DNA of 53,983 bases. It comes from Tubiluchus corallicola (Eukaryota > Priapulida > Priapulimorpha > Priapulimorphida > Tubiluchidae). Below are positions 22,480-35,660 of the stretch, one piece after another. Every line of letters starts with the position of its first letter. The first letter of the stretch is position 1. The DNA is taken from positions 853,941-907,923 of the forward strand of contig JAQGDQ010000039.1 of the NCBI GenBank assembly GCA_030141605.1, given 5' to 3'. Below the pieces are notes generated by a model, which did no database searches, had not been told where the DNA came from, and saw only the letters and a program-made list of their open reading frames with translations. The position numbers were made by a program, and so were the translations under genes.

Positions 22480-25400
22480 TCATCTTCCATGAGATATTTC
22501 CACTGCCTTGCTTAGCAACTCATGTATATCTACTGGTGGATAATTCTGAAACAATTAAAACATTGTGAGAAATAATTCTAATACACTTGTAGCTACATAA
22601 TCAAGATATATATATATAACAAGTTATATTTAGGCAACAGTAAATTAGCAAAAAACAGCTAATTTAGCTAAATTAGATAATTTAGATAGAATTTCCGACT
22701 GCATTCTGCTTTCAATAGCAAATGCCTAAATGACAACAAATTGTCTTTATCTTATTTGTCTGTAGGCTGAATAAGTTGGTATTATTAACAGAAATCATTT
22801 GACAGCTCTAGTTTTATAACCTTTATGAAAGAAAATCTACTATGTCATAAAATAAACATAAAAGAAAGTTTTTTACAATGCATGAAACTGAGCCAACTGC
22901 TTTCGTTATAGTGGTATTGAGATAATTTAACGTGTAACTGTACTGTAATTAGTTGTTGTACAAAACAGTAATCACGAGCTTGAAAGTGGGCATAGATGAA
23001 GGTACATAACCTATCTTACCTGAAGGAGTTTCATGTTTCCTGGAAAGTCATTTTGTAGGACATCTTTCCTCAGAAACCTAAAGCAAACAATTTGATCATT
23101 TTTCATTGTGATTTTCATCATTATTTCATGTGGATTTCATGAGTGATTTCTTTTATTTTTCTTTTCAAAAATAGTACTAAAATTGAGGTATTTAAAATAG
23201 AGGTACTGAAGTGTAGTGTTTTTAGTATTTTATAGAATTATAGTATAGAACTGAAATATAGTAGTTAGTATGTTATAGAATTATAGTACAGAATTGAAGT
23301 AGAGAAGTATAGAAGGTACTAAAGTATAGAATTTTACAGACTATTAACAATTTTAGATACTAGATAGTTCTAATCATTACATTTTAAGCCACGAATGAAA
23401 CAATGCTAAAGCACAGTTTTGCAGCAGAGGCCATTAGGAAGCATCAGGGACGGTGCTAGGAATCAATGAGAAAATTGTTAGTGGGGCCCTCTATGCCACA
23501 AATGCTGCAAAACAATATAAACACTTCGGACATATGTAACAAACAACACAATTTTACATTCCAAGTTTGATGTTATATAATGTCGATGTTGCGGATTTGA
23601 ATATCGTCCACAAATTTGTAAAACTAAAAACCAATGACGATCTAACTAATGCACATAGGGCTCACCAATTATCTTTTTCAAAAAAGATAAATGGCAACGA
23701 TAAACTGAAATTACAAAACAAATAAACAAATGATCCGCAAAAACAACAATGAAACAAACATATAAGGGGACAAATAGAATAGTTTCACTGCCTTCACAGT
23801 ATAAAAAACTTAGTGCACACAGGGCACTCATTAATTCACCATAGCGTCCTCTGCTCGAGGCCAAATTTGAACAAACTATCGAATTTACTTAAAACTGGCC
23901 CTTGTCTGAATCATGTAAGTCAACTGTAACTTACACAAGCATGGCAAGACACACATCCACTAGGAAATCAAAGCGCTTTTCATCAGCAAACAATGAATCC
24001 CAAACTCTTATAACATCTGAAATGAGAAAGTTTCATCTAGTAAAACGATATTAACTCACAGGTATTATAGACTGTCATAAATTACACTTTTCAACAGTCA
24101 TTACGGCATGGAGAATTCTCAGTTAAACCATTACACAGACTGGAAATTACAAGCTTAAATACACAATAGTAAATAGTAGAGCTATTTACTACTGCATACA
24201 CCACTTGAGCTGCTAATTGGAATTTATGCATTGGCCAGGACAAACACCAGTCATTTGAAAATGCTTCCACATCAAAATTAAAAATAAGCTGCTTCAGAAT
24301 TCCAGTGATTGATGACAAATGTGAAAAGGTCAAAGGTTATTTGTACATAGAAACATTAGCAGAGGGTTTGTTTATGTGGGCAACGTCATGCTTTTGTTGT
24401 CGTTGTGGTTGACTTGATGTTTATTTACACTCGCTGACTGATTGTGCTGTGTAGTTAAGGCACTTGGATAAAAGTAACATGTTAGGTTTGCATTAATATT
24501 AGTAAACTATCAGCTTATCCAATATCAATGCTTGTTAAATTCTGTAGGAAAAACCTGCATTTCAACAGCATTATCAAGTGTAATCACATGATTATAGTCA
24601 AGCTACAGTACAAGACAAGCAGAAGTCAAGGGGGGTTGATACCAGGGTAAAGCTTCTGAAGAAGTCTACTTTTTAACAGCATGTCAAATACATTTTCAGC
24701 AGCCATTTAATTAAATTACACTCAAACCTCATTATAACACCCTCCCTTATAATGCCAAACTCGCTTAATGTTTAGATTTTTAAAAAAATGAAAATATCTA
24801 TATTCAATTTACTTCAATAAACTTATTTCGCAAAACAAATTTGCACAGACATACATGTATTAATGGTACTCATTATAATGCCAAACTTGCTACAATGCCA
24901 ACTTTTTTTTGAAGTCCCATAGTAGTGGGTGGTTAAAAAGGTTTGACTGTGATAGCTTTACTGTTAATGGCATCATTGAAACCAAGAGACATTCTATGAA
25001 AGATATTTTTTTTTGTCATTTATCAAGCAAGATGATCATTTCCTAAGCTTTGCAGTTCTCATCACTGAAAAAGCTAAGATAAAAGCTGGAAAAGATAGAA
25101 ACTAAGATAAACTAAAACTAAAAGGCAAAAAGAAAACAAGATAAACAAACCTGGCATAGGAAATTCCTGAGATAACAGCAAAGTTAACCACCTAAAGCTG
25201 AAATACTGAGGCTTTAAATCTTGTTTCTGTAAACGATTAGACAACTCTCGATCGTACAGTTTTAACCTGGACATCAGTGTGTTCATGAGCATGCCTGTAA
25301 GAAAGTAGTAATAGCAATTAGCAAGAGAATATTTTGATGCCGAGTAACGTCACTGAAACAAAATATTATTTTGTTGCTTAAGACAAAATATAAGAGAAGC

Positions 25401-28400
25401 CAGCCTCATCAGCCACACAGTACAACCAAACACTTGTTTAACATTCATAATTGCAACAATTCAATCTTATCGAATGTACGTATTTCTCCCATAATTACTA
25501 AAAGTCATACCTATACCCATAACACTGTCATCCAGTGTTTTGAGGAAGTTATCACGGATCTCAGACATCAAGTTAGTGAAACAAAAGAAAGCATCAGCCT
25601 CTGCATTCTCTGCAACGGAATGAATTTAACTATAAATCTCTTAAACAATAAGATGAATATCACATTAAAGAATTAAAGCCGTAACATAAACTTTGTATTG
25701 ACATTAGGAAAGTCTGGATAGCAAACATGATCAAAAATAGCTGCAAACCCATATTGAGCTATCTGATAATCACTCATAGAAAGCCTTATCCATTGTGCTA
25801 TGCTAACAAATCACTCAAAAACAAATGTACAGAACAACAAAAAGCACACCGCAAGCCGGAATCTACCACTCAAAAGCAGGACCTGCTCAAATACTTGTGA
25901 CATGACCGGAGGCTACTTCAATGTCAAGGATATCTGTATAAGATGAGCCACTGAACCAGAAGAGGTGTCTCAGCCATGTTTGGATGTATTCACATCCTAC
26001 TTCTACTGGCTAAATAACCAAGACTTACAAATGATACTGTTTGGAGTGAGCTTGTTTCAAACACACACACTCCATCTGCACTTGCCTATCCACTTAGCTG
26101 TTTACCAAAACAAAAGTTTACCTTTCTGCATAGGAAAAACATATTTTTCTGCATTCAACTGTGGAAGGGTTGCCTCTTAAACTTGAAACTGATACTGAAG
26201 CAAAGTACTTTAACTGTTAATTTGTAACCACAAAGTTGAGATTATCTATTGATTTGCTGACTGTCACTTATTCAAGTACTTTTTAGCACAGGCATTGCTT
26301 AAGTTTTGCAAAAACAAATTGCAGATTAAATCAAGAAAAGAAAATGACAAACATGATTACTACCTATTTTTTACAAGAAATCGAAATTAATATTTCTGAC
26401 AACCACGTAAATGATATCACACCTCTCCATTCCACATTGATGTCTGAAGCAAATATGTAGTATAAAGGTCCTATGATTTCGTTCATTCCCTGTACATAGG
26501 CAAGTCCTGGATTGAGCTTTGCGTAGATAAACAGGATTCGTTCGACTACCTCCCAGTGGGCTTCCTGACCATGTTGCAGCACAGAATATGCAACATTCGA
26601 TTGCTTGGAAGACGAGATAAGCTGTAATGTATATCCGATAAAAAATATAGTGAAAAATTTCGACAAGTAAATTATTAGGCAAATATTTGTCGTTTCATAT
26701 TTTTTAATGACCACACGCAAATTTCCACACAATACATCATTGTTTTCACCAGCACTCTGCACTGTTATTTGCAGAACAAAAACAAACGATCAACTTGGTG
26801 TCCAAATCTTCAACTCAAAAAAATTTTACTACCATTACAGGCCTTAACATGCCTGCGGCAATTTTAGTTTATATCTATGCATTATGCTCTTTTCTATATA
26901 CGGCCATGCATCAACTTTACATGGCAATGCTCTAAAGTCAGCATAATACCAGAAGGAAAAAGCACAAAACTTCAAATGTAGACTCAAAACAATTTTGAAT
27001 TACTAAGCATGGGTGCCGGCAGGCAGAAGCACTGACGCACATGCCTCCACAGAATTTCTTAAGAAAATTTTTTTATGGTTAAATAAATTTTTTTAGTTGT
27101 AAACCAAGAAACACACCAACCCCTTGTTTGTTTGCGCAATCCCCGAGCAGTAAGCTGATTTGCACAGTGAAGTTATGTTTATATATATATCACTTACATA
27201 GTGTTGATTCTCCTATCGATTTCCGTTGTCTAGAAAGTTTCTAACTAACTGTAACTGCATTTAGGGGGTCGGCTCAAGGGGCCTGGGCCCCCTTTTACTG
27301 TAGTAGTGAAATTATGAGTCATGAGTTTGACTAAAATGCAGTAAAATTGCATTTAGCTGTGTTCAGTGGGCAAAATTAGCACACACACAAACATATTAAA
27401 TTTTGTAGGAACAGTGGGTGGGCTGTAAACTTAACAGTCTCAAATCGGTTTTACGTTTGGCTATCCACATTTCGCTGGATAGATAATCTTGACACTAAAA
27501 AAATTAAGCTTAAGTAATGGGTCATCTGCATTGCAATGTATTACGAACTTGCTTTTAAGATATATGACTATTACAATAGAATACGATGAATATTACCTAG
27601 GTAAATGTAGGTATAATATATTAATTAAAGCAGAGTTTTTCACGTTTGAGGAAGTCTGTGTACCAGATTTAGATCTCATTTGAGGCCTCCAAATGGTGCT
27701 TAAATACAGGAAAATGCGTTGGTGGCCGGGGCTCCCCCGACCCCCTAGCTGCTTGTGTGTCAAATTTTTTAATCTCTGACGGGGACCATGTTACTAAGCC
27801 AAATTTTGTTATAAGATGAAAGTCACTGGTTGATTAGCAGCAAAGGAAATCAAAACTCAAATTAGTGAGTGACTTATGAACACTCTATATTTTAGTATAT
27901 AATACACAAGAATAAGCTTTTTCACAGTTCCAGCGATTGATCATGATTGTGAAAAGGTCAAAGCCTAAGTGAACCTAACAACGTTATCTGAACCAAACAA
28001 TGGATTTGTTTACACTTGACAACATCTCGAGGCTCATGCAGTTGTCAATAACAGTTCTTGGCATTAATTTCTTCTTCACTATAATTTTGTTTTACGTGGA
28101 TTGTTGCTGCTATTTTGCTAGCCATTTTTGGATAAGACTAACTGTCTAGTTTAAAACTAGACACATGTATAGTATAATAACAAAAAAAGAACCACGCGTT
28201 TCACCCGTTTCACCTACATGCAGTTGTGTACGTAAGGTCACGTGATGGTTGCAGTTAAGAAAAATGCACTGCTTGCACTTAATCTGTGACCTGCAGCAAC
28301 CATGCATGTGAATAGCGAAACTGTGAAAAGGCTTATTACGGTTCAAGGTAGATTACTTATGCATTGTAAGTAACTAAGTAGTGCAGGTTAAATGTCAAAT

Positions 28401-31400
28401 ATTACTGCTGTTAAAATCAAACAATCCCTTAAAACACCTACATTAGTTATGCCAAGCCGATTCTTAGACACGGTGTGCGATTTCAGCACCGACACATCAA
28501 CCCTTTTACGTAGAGTCTCTATTCCATCTGCATCGACCATAACCTTACTGGGAAATTCAGTTGCCCTTTGGAAGAACCCAATATCTGGACATAATCGCCT
28601 GTAAATATTTGTAAATTTAATTAATCACATCAATTAGACTACTTTTAAAGATGCAATATAATCAAAACACAACATCCTCATAAGGCATTAAGATAACTTG
28701 TATTTTAAACTTAACCTTCAATAGTTAAACATTCAACAAAACAAATCTTTGACCTTAATTATTAATACGGCATTATGTAGCAGAAGACCTTTAGATCAGA
28801 TCTGAGATTAATGAAGTTGAAATTAGATCTCGTGTTACAATTAACATTTGTGTCAGATTTCAGACTGTTTGCTTTTGATGACAACTGTTAACAACTCTAC
28901 TTACAAATTCCGCAATTATTTGTAAGTGAAAATAAAATTCTAATCAAATTTTGGTGTTTGTCAGTACAAAAGCGTGTTAAGTGCCTGTCGATGACAAATA
29001 AATATTTTAGCATTTGATTTTTAAAGTACAGTAGTCTATGGTGAATTTCTGAACCAAGATTGCATTTGTAATATATTTATCAATGCTAGTCATAAATTCA
29101 AGGTTATTTTATAAAGTATGAGCTGAGTTTATCTAAATTATACTGTCTATCTTACCGGACATCTTTGTCTATTTGTATTAAAACTTCATTGTCTTTAAAG
29201 TAAGCTACCCACTGGCTATCCGGCTTAGGATTTAAAGGCTGAAATAAAACTAAAAACCTTAGACACAAAACTGAAAAAGTCTATTTTGTCTACCTATTTG
29301 TCTGTCTATTCGTTTAGTCAGTAAGGTTCCCTACAATGGAATGAGCTGCAACTGAATAAGGAAAGGACAAAAAGAAATGACAGTGATTGGGTGGTGGTGA
29401 AAAATTAAAATGATCAAAGATGCAATGCATAAAGCAAAAGCACAGGTGAGCTTCACTCACAGACCGTCACAAAGCACACAAAACAAATTGTAAAACAAAA
29501 GCACGCCAGAAGATTGTTTCTGAACTCTAGTTCGCAAGGAAGAAACAGAAATACATCTACTTGAATTATTTCAGTATTTTCAAAAAAGGACAGAAATATC
29601 AGAATGCAACAATGAAAAATGCAAAAGTGGTAAAATCAATAAACTGGAATACCACTCATTAGACAGGAAACCTCAGCCCAGGCTGAATTTATAAGTTAAC
29701 ATTAAAAATTCAATATAACAGATGCAGACCCACACGAAAATTCAATGCATTCTTCCTTGTCCCATGCTTCACAACCGCTACAAAATTTCATGGAAATTAG
29801 TTAAGTAGTTTTCCTATAATCCTGCTAACTAACAGATAAACAAACAACAAATGGTAATAAAAACATAAATATTTTTAGCAGATGTATTAACAGCTAAAAA
29901 TAAACAGCAAATTGAAAAATAAACGTACATGATCTTCTAGTGTTACGTCAAGTCGACCACTTTTGCCAAAATGTGTTTTACCTGGATTAATGATGATATC
30001 ATGTATAAACGTCTGATAAACCTCCCTAAAATAAAACACCAACTTAGCCAATTTACAAGTCCAAGTTTTATTGCATAAAATAAAGTCTACTTGCAAAAAT
30101 GCAAGAAAAGATTCTGCAATATGTACAAATTTCAAGTGTAATTTTCACAAAAAAGGCTTGTATGCAAAAGAATTTTTGTAACATATCCGATGGAGCAGCC
30201 AAAGTGCCCATTAAGTCTCAAAATTTTTTTCACATGACCTTTCGTCCTTCACGGACATCTTTGACTGTAAAGTAGAGATACAAAAAATAAAAATTACAAG
30301 TAAAAGTAAATATAAAATTAATGTATACAATGACATTAAACTAAGGGATATAAAATTCATTCAGAAGCTGCATTAAAAACTAAATCAGAAGAAACACTAC
30401 ACTTACTAATTAAGAAAAACAAAATAAAACTGTTTGTAGTGTTTTAAAAGCAAGAATTGTATCTACTAGGTGTCCTAATAAACTCAATATAGTTGCAAGT
30501 GTCTGTGGTGTTTTAGATGAACAAATACTGAACCATACTGACATGAGGTATAAGTATAAAGTCCTCTAAGATGTAAACAACTTCGATGAAGCCATGATTC
30601 TGACTAAATTTCATAGAAATTTGAATAATACAACTTGACTGGTGATGGAGGGCATGTCTTTCCTCAAGTGGGTTATGGCAGTCACTTTTATTTTAAAACT
30701 TGTTTGTATGATAAAATGCTATTAAAATAAGTGAGAAAAATAGCAACTATGAGTAAATAAACCAATACTTATTCCTAATGTTAATTTGTCTATTACCGTT
30801 GTTTCTCCAAAAATTTAGGCCAAGATGATTTACAGGGTGGTAAGTAGTTTAGCAGTAATCTCCAGCAGAGAGAGCGAATACCTGCTTCATCTGGAATACC
30901 TGTAATTAAAAACGTATTCTGGAATTAGACATAAGCAGTTTGTGACTGTGTAAATGAGAAGCAGGACTATTGCTTGTGTACTTAACATTTAAGGCCTATG
31001 ATACATCAAGGCATCCAGCGTTCAGCATCTGAAAAACCTACTGCAAATATTACGTAATTTAAAGGTCTGTGAACAAAATAAAATAAAATCTGTTAGAATT
31101 TTCTATTGAGATTCCAATTTTTCTTTTGTAAGATAGTTTTAAACTTTTGCCAATAATTGTAAACGGTTGTTTCATAATCGCAGGCCCAGTTCTCACTGGC
31201 TGATTGAGAAACAGACACTGCATGGACGTTGAACGCCAGATTTTGCCAGCATCTCTGCTGCCAAAATCTTTGGTTTCATGCGACATTTGGTTTGGTGCTC
31301 AGCAACTTTCTATTTCTCTCTTCCAGACGCAGGATGTATCATAGGTATAAATCATTGTTTGATAAACATTTTAACAGAAAGGCAAAAACATTCACAACAA

Positions 31401-31913
31401 ATTAAATTTACCCTCTGAAAAAACAGCAACTAATAGTATAATAGTATGATAAGACACGCAGTAAAAAAGCCAATTAACCAAATTTTTTCTGCAACTTTTA
31501 CAAAACTATGTAAGAGCACAAAAATATACCAGCATTTCACAAAGACAAAATACTAGACATCAACATGTACTACGTGCAAAATGACACAAATTGCTGTTTA
31601 CCATTAAAACAAAGTATACGGAGTTCGCTGATGTCTAAATTGTCCACGGATAATAAATCCTCAAACCGCTTTAGCCTGAAAGCATAATTTAGTGTTTTTG
31701 TAAAATGTGCATTTTAATGTAAGTGACTGTGATTATAGATGTTAATTTTAAATAAAACACATTTGTTGTTGTTATCGTCATCTTTGTTATTATTATTATT
31801 ACAATTATTGTTATTATCATAAAAGCATAAAATTCATCAATGAAGAAAGAGAGGGATGATTTAGCTAAGAAATTATATTACACAACAATAACTTACACAA
31901 GGGCATTAGTCAT
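22480..31913 (-). CDS. TBC1D13: TBC1 domain family member 13 orthologue (Rab GTPase-activating protein), 12 exons, 392 aa
   Basis: Exons in coding order: 31897-31913, 31602-31675, 30797-30899, 29929-30025, 29156-29238, 28442-28598, 26423-26621, 25511-25609, 25151-25294, 23935-24016, 23020-23077, 22480-22545. All junctions are GT-AG, the frame is kept, and the total is 1179 nt. The protein aligns end to end with vertebrate TBC1D13 (about 400 aa). TBC motifs: IPDEAGIRSLCWRLLLNYLP near residues 32-51; arginine finger in IDKDVRR (I120, D123, R126, with R125/R126 at an exon junction); glutamine finger in AYVQGMNE (Q221); then RVWDSLFADEKRFDFL. Known role of the family: accelerates GTP hydrolysis by Rab35 in endosomal and plasma-membrane traffic. 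Both catalytic fingers are intact, so it should be active. The 17-nt first coding exon is the least certain part. Introns carry MITEs and other repeats. Confidence 0.95.
24283..24345 (+). mobile_element. Truncated copy of the AATAAGCCTTTTCACAG MITE
   Basis: Starts AATAAGCTGCTTCAGAATTC and continues with the shared subterminal phrase GTGATTGATG...GTGAAAAGGTCAAAG seen in the full copies at 27911-28338 and 42683-43063. Homology fades after about 24345, although a GTTTGTTTA phrase slightly later may belong to it. Lies in a TBC1D13 intron. Confidence 0.6.
24719..24951. mobile_element. Pogo/Tigger-like MITE
   Basis: The left end CACTCAAACCTCATTATAAC and the right end, read on the other strand as CACAGTCAAACCTTTTTAAC, form inverted termini. 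The phrase TCAAACCTC-x-TTATAAC is typical of pogo/Tigger-class mariner elements. Internally TTATAATGCCAAACT occurs twice. About 230 bp with no coding capacity; in a TBC1D13 intron. Confidence 0.6.
27911..28338 (+). mobile_element. MITE with 19-bp inverted ends (AATAAGCCTTTTCACAGTT), full copy 1
   Basis: The left end AATAAGCTTTTTCACAGTTC and the right end (minus-strand reading AATAAGCCTTTTCACAGTTT) are inverted copies, flanked by TA on both sides. A second internal inversion of the same sequence (GTGAAAAGGTCAAAG at 27949-27963) sits just inside the left end. A 381-bp relative in opposite orientation lies in a ZER1 intron (42683-43063). The TA flank suggests a mariner-type relative; no coding capacity. 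Confidence 0.75.
29721..29852 (+). repeat. LINE/SINE 3'-tail-like repeat
   Basis: AAAATTTCATGGAAATTAGT, then TTAAGTAGTTTTCC and finally CTAACTAACAGATAAACAAA resembles the 3' end common to RTE-type LINEs and their SINEs in many invertebrates (AAATTTCATxAAAATCxGTTxAGTAGTTTT, then ACAGACAAACAAAC). Fragment only; in a TBC1D13 intron. Confidence 0.45.
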
Positions 31914-33194
31914 AACAGCATAAAATAATATCTTGGCATGAGCTGAAGGGAAAAGCTCAGTAATCAGCATGTGTGCTTTGCTTATGACAATTATGCAGCA
32001 CTGAGCCAGGTCAGTAGGAATGGGTGACTGTTCGGAAAACTGCTTTTAGGCGGCTTCATCTGCAATATTACCTCTGACTATTTCTGTCACAGAGGGATGG
32101 TACAGTTTGCAGCTAAACATGATTAATTTCAAGTTGAGTCAACATTAGTAATATAGACTACCACTATGTAGATTGTGACTTGGCCATGTGTAACATACAC
32201 ACTATACTTCTAGTAACAGCTAATTTAACAGGATTTAATTTATTTTAGTACTTATTTTAGTACAAAAGTATCATATAAGAGAACATACGTTCCAAGGTAA
32301 AAGACATATTTAAAATGTTAGTAATAGTGTGTGTGTGTGTGTGTGTTTCTATTATTTGCAAATTGGTACTATATTAGTTGTTTCCAAGGTCCAGAGAAAC
32401 TGGCTGAAACTTCAAAAATGGGTGCCATGTATTTTGTTTAACTATCTACTTATTTTTGCATATTGGAATTTTTTATTATAATTTAGGTTACTGTACACAA
32501 CCAGTAGCTACTATTATAAACAAAACTATGGTTGGACGTGTAGAGCTCGAAAGGATCTACAAAATGGTATCAAGTTTGCGTGTTCAGTACAATTCCGAAA
32601 AAATGTACAAACACTTAAAAACCGGGCACTTTTGATTAGTCACCAGAGAAATCCATATAGTTTTTAATGTACAACTTTAAATGTTAAATCAGAGATTATT
32701 AACAATATTTTTTTGCTTTTTATTGAAAGTCCAATATGTCCACTATGTAATGAAAACTGACGAATGATGACGACAGTATAACCTCCAACTTGACTAGTTC
32801 ACACCAATGTAGTAACAGAATAATTACTTCAACAAATCAAAACTGAATTCTGTAAGGTAAGTATTCTTATCCCAGCACTTATTGTATGCTCACAGAGTTC
32901 CATGCTTATCTGGAGTGTAGCCATTACTGTAACTGTATTATTTTTATAGTAACATGTAATGCAACACAATTACTCCACTTAGTCTTGTAATCTGATTACT
33001 TTGGCAGTAACGCTACTAAACGTGCATTACTTATCCACCCAAGAATGACATTTTAGAATTAGACTGTTTTCATCATTTAGCTACCTTGCTTTTGTTTATC
33101 TCTGTCACGTAATGCTTATATGCACACGAAATGTACCCACGGTGGATTCTAATCTAAGCAAGCATGAGCTACAGCAAATAAATGATGAGATGAT
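31914..33194. other. TBC1D13 5' flank and intergenic
   Basis: Minus-strand acceptor-like sequence TTTTCCCTTCAG lies about 30 bases upstream of the TBC1D13 ATG, so a 5' untranslated exon is likely further up. A (GT)n run lies at about 32326-32346. No other coding exon seen. Confidence 0.45.
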
Positions 33195-35660
33195 AAATGT
33201 CTTCTTGGATAAAATTGGTGTCAGTAATGTAAAGCCAGTTACCAATATATTTCGTCTTGAAAGTTAAAGATCAAAAAGGTAACGATATGTTGAAATTCCA
33301 AGTTGAGTCTTATGCAGATAAAACAAGGATTTTAGAAGCATATCGCCAGATTTGTGATTCAGACAATCGTGAAACTGGAAATATGTTTGTGCAGCCAGAT
33401 TTAACATTCAAACAGCATGAAGAAAGAAAGGTACTCATGAAGGAATTAGAAGAAAGGAAAAAACGTGAGCCGTCAAAAAACGGGAGCATCAATTACGCCA
33501 GAGGAGTTGTTTACGAATGGAAAAATAAAAATAAATAGGTTGCAGTAAACAACATCCGAAGAGAGATTGTAACTCATGGAATAAAGTTAAGACTTATTCT
33601 GGGAAAAACATTAATGTTTTGTATACTAATGCAGATCAATTCTTAAACAAGAGACAGGAATTATTACAAAATCTACGCTTTATCATGTAGTTGCAATTAC
33701 GGAAGTGAACTCTAAATCTGGTGAAAATTACATAGAGAAAACTGAGTTAACAATCCCGGGTTATAATATACCTATTTATAACTCTTGTGGCCGTGGTGTA
33801 GTTATATACGTTCATCAGGGTATTGACTTTTTTGAACTACATTGTAAATATTTTAAGTGTGCAGTATGTGTAAAAATTAAACTTCAAGAGAATCAAAGTT
33901 TGTGTATTCTCTTGATATACAGAAGTCCATCCTCAACAATCAGTGATAATGCTAATCTTATTAAACTGATATCGTATGTGTGTGAATCTCACACATCAAA
34001 TATAACTTATCAGGAATTGATTGGCAATTGGAGTTCTTCAATAATGCTACTGAAAATGAGTTTTTAGAATGCTTTGAGTTGAACTTGTTATTTCAACACG
34101 TGAAATTTGCAACACGCTATCGCATTGGCACTGAACAAGATGATTTGGTAAAAAATTTGAGACCTAGTTCACCATTTGGTAATAGTGACCATGTGTTTGC
34201 ATTTTAGTTTGAATGTAAATGTATTGCCAGTCAAAATTCTACCTCAGAAGAAGATGTGTTTAAACAAAGTTAATTTCAGCAGTATGTGTAATGCATTTAG
34301 CCAAGTTGATTGGATCAATGTTTTAAATAGTAATCTTACTCTTGATGATTTGTGGACAAAATTTCATAATGTGTACATGTCAGTTGTTGATGAATATGTG
34401 CCCAGTTTCTATCCAAGTTCTTGTAATAAGAGTAGTCGACCTCGGCCTTCTTGGTTAACTAAGCAGTTGCTTGACTGTATTAAGGAGAAAGAAAAGTTGT
34501 TTTTTGACTGGAAGAGGCAAAGAACAAAACCTTCTTATGAACGGTATGCTGCAAGGCGTAATGTGGTGAAAAATCTTATAACTACTGCGACAAAAAGATA
34601 TGAACGTAACTTAGCAAGTAATTGCAAGAGTAATCCTAAGGCATTCTGGCAGTATATCAATGCACTTCGGAAGCCAAAGTCTAGAATTCATTCACTGAAG
34701 AATTCCCAAGGTATTCTTGTCTCTGATTCAGAGGGAAGGCACAAATTTTGAACGATTTTTTAGTGTATTCAGCCCCAATGCTTCTGACTATGAAGTAACT
34801 ACAGTGCAACAATATCCTGATATCAACAATGTTTCCATAACTGAAGAAGAAGTGCTCTTTGAGTTACAAATTCTCAATGTAAACAAATCTGCTCCAGATA
34901 GTTACCATGCACGTATTTTAAATGAATGTAGAACTGTGCTTTTTAAGCCTATATACACCTTACTGGATAGGTCTTTTGCTGACTGTCAGTTACCTGGACA
35001 ATGGAAGGTGGCACAGGTTACTCCCATTCATAAAAAGGGGACAAGTCAGATCCATCGAACTACAGGCCAGTTTGCTTACTAAGTACAATTGATAAGGTGA
35101 CAGAAAAAATCATGCGGAGGCATATAATGAACCATCTGGTAAGATACAACATTATTTGTGAAGAACAACATGGGTTTGTTAAAGGTAAAACAATGGTTAC
35201 CCAACTGTTACAATGTTACGATGCATGGTTTGAGTTAAAAGATGCTAATAAGCTTTTTGATATAATATTACTGGACCTGAAAAAGGCATTTGATGTTGTA
35301 CCTCATCACTTTCTGTTTGCAAAACTTAAAAGTTATGGCATAACTGGTTCAGTTTTATAGTGGATAGTTAACTTCTTAGAAAATAGAAGACAATGTACGT
35401 GTGTTGACGGTAAAAATCGACTGAGTCCTTGATTACTAGTTTTGTACCGCAAGGTTCGGTGTTAGGTCCGTGTTTATTTGTGGTATTTATAAATGACTTG
35501 CTTAGTTGTGTGAGAAATTCTCTTCGTCTTTTTGCTGACGACAGCAAAATCTGGTCTGAATCTGATTCTTTTACCAGCTGTAAAGATCTTCAATTGGATG
35601 TAGAAGGGCTCTGTGATTGGGCAGTTGAAAATGGTATGCAGTTCCATCCCATTGTGTGGT
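33195..35660 (+). mobile_element. CR1-like non-LTR retrotransposon, decayed
   Basis: Coding blocks appear in family order, broken by stops and frameshifts. ORF1-type segment, 33257-33538, with DLTFKQHEERKVLMKELEER. Endonuclease, about 33590-34200, with LYTNADQFLNKRQELL, PGYNIPIYNSCGRGVVIYVH and LLIYRSPSS. Linker, 34237-34751, with KEKEKLFFDWKRQR. Reverse transcriptase, 34740-35660, with WKVAQVTPIHKKG, EEQHGFVKGK, LLDLKKAFDVVPH, VPQGSVLGPCLFVVFINDLL and the catalytic box FADDSKIW. The 3' end of the RT ORF (thumb and C-terminal block) is missing after about 35660. At least five reading-frame breaks make it non-functional. It lies intergenic between TBC1D13 and ZER1. Confidence 0.9.

Noticed and set aside
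26364-26762. 132-residue continuous minus-strand ORF as a separate gene
   Set aside because: Its central part is TBC1D13 exon 7; the rest is intron read-through.
27240-27790. G+C-rich blocks (GGCCTGGGCCCCC and GGGGCTCCCCCGACCCCC) as promoter islands
   Set aside because: They lie mid-intron of TBC1D13 and read like ends of repetitive elements; no pairing strong enough to define an element.
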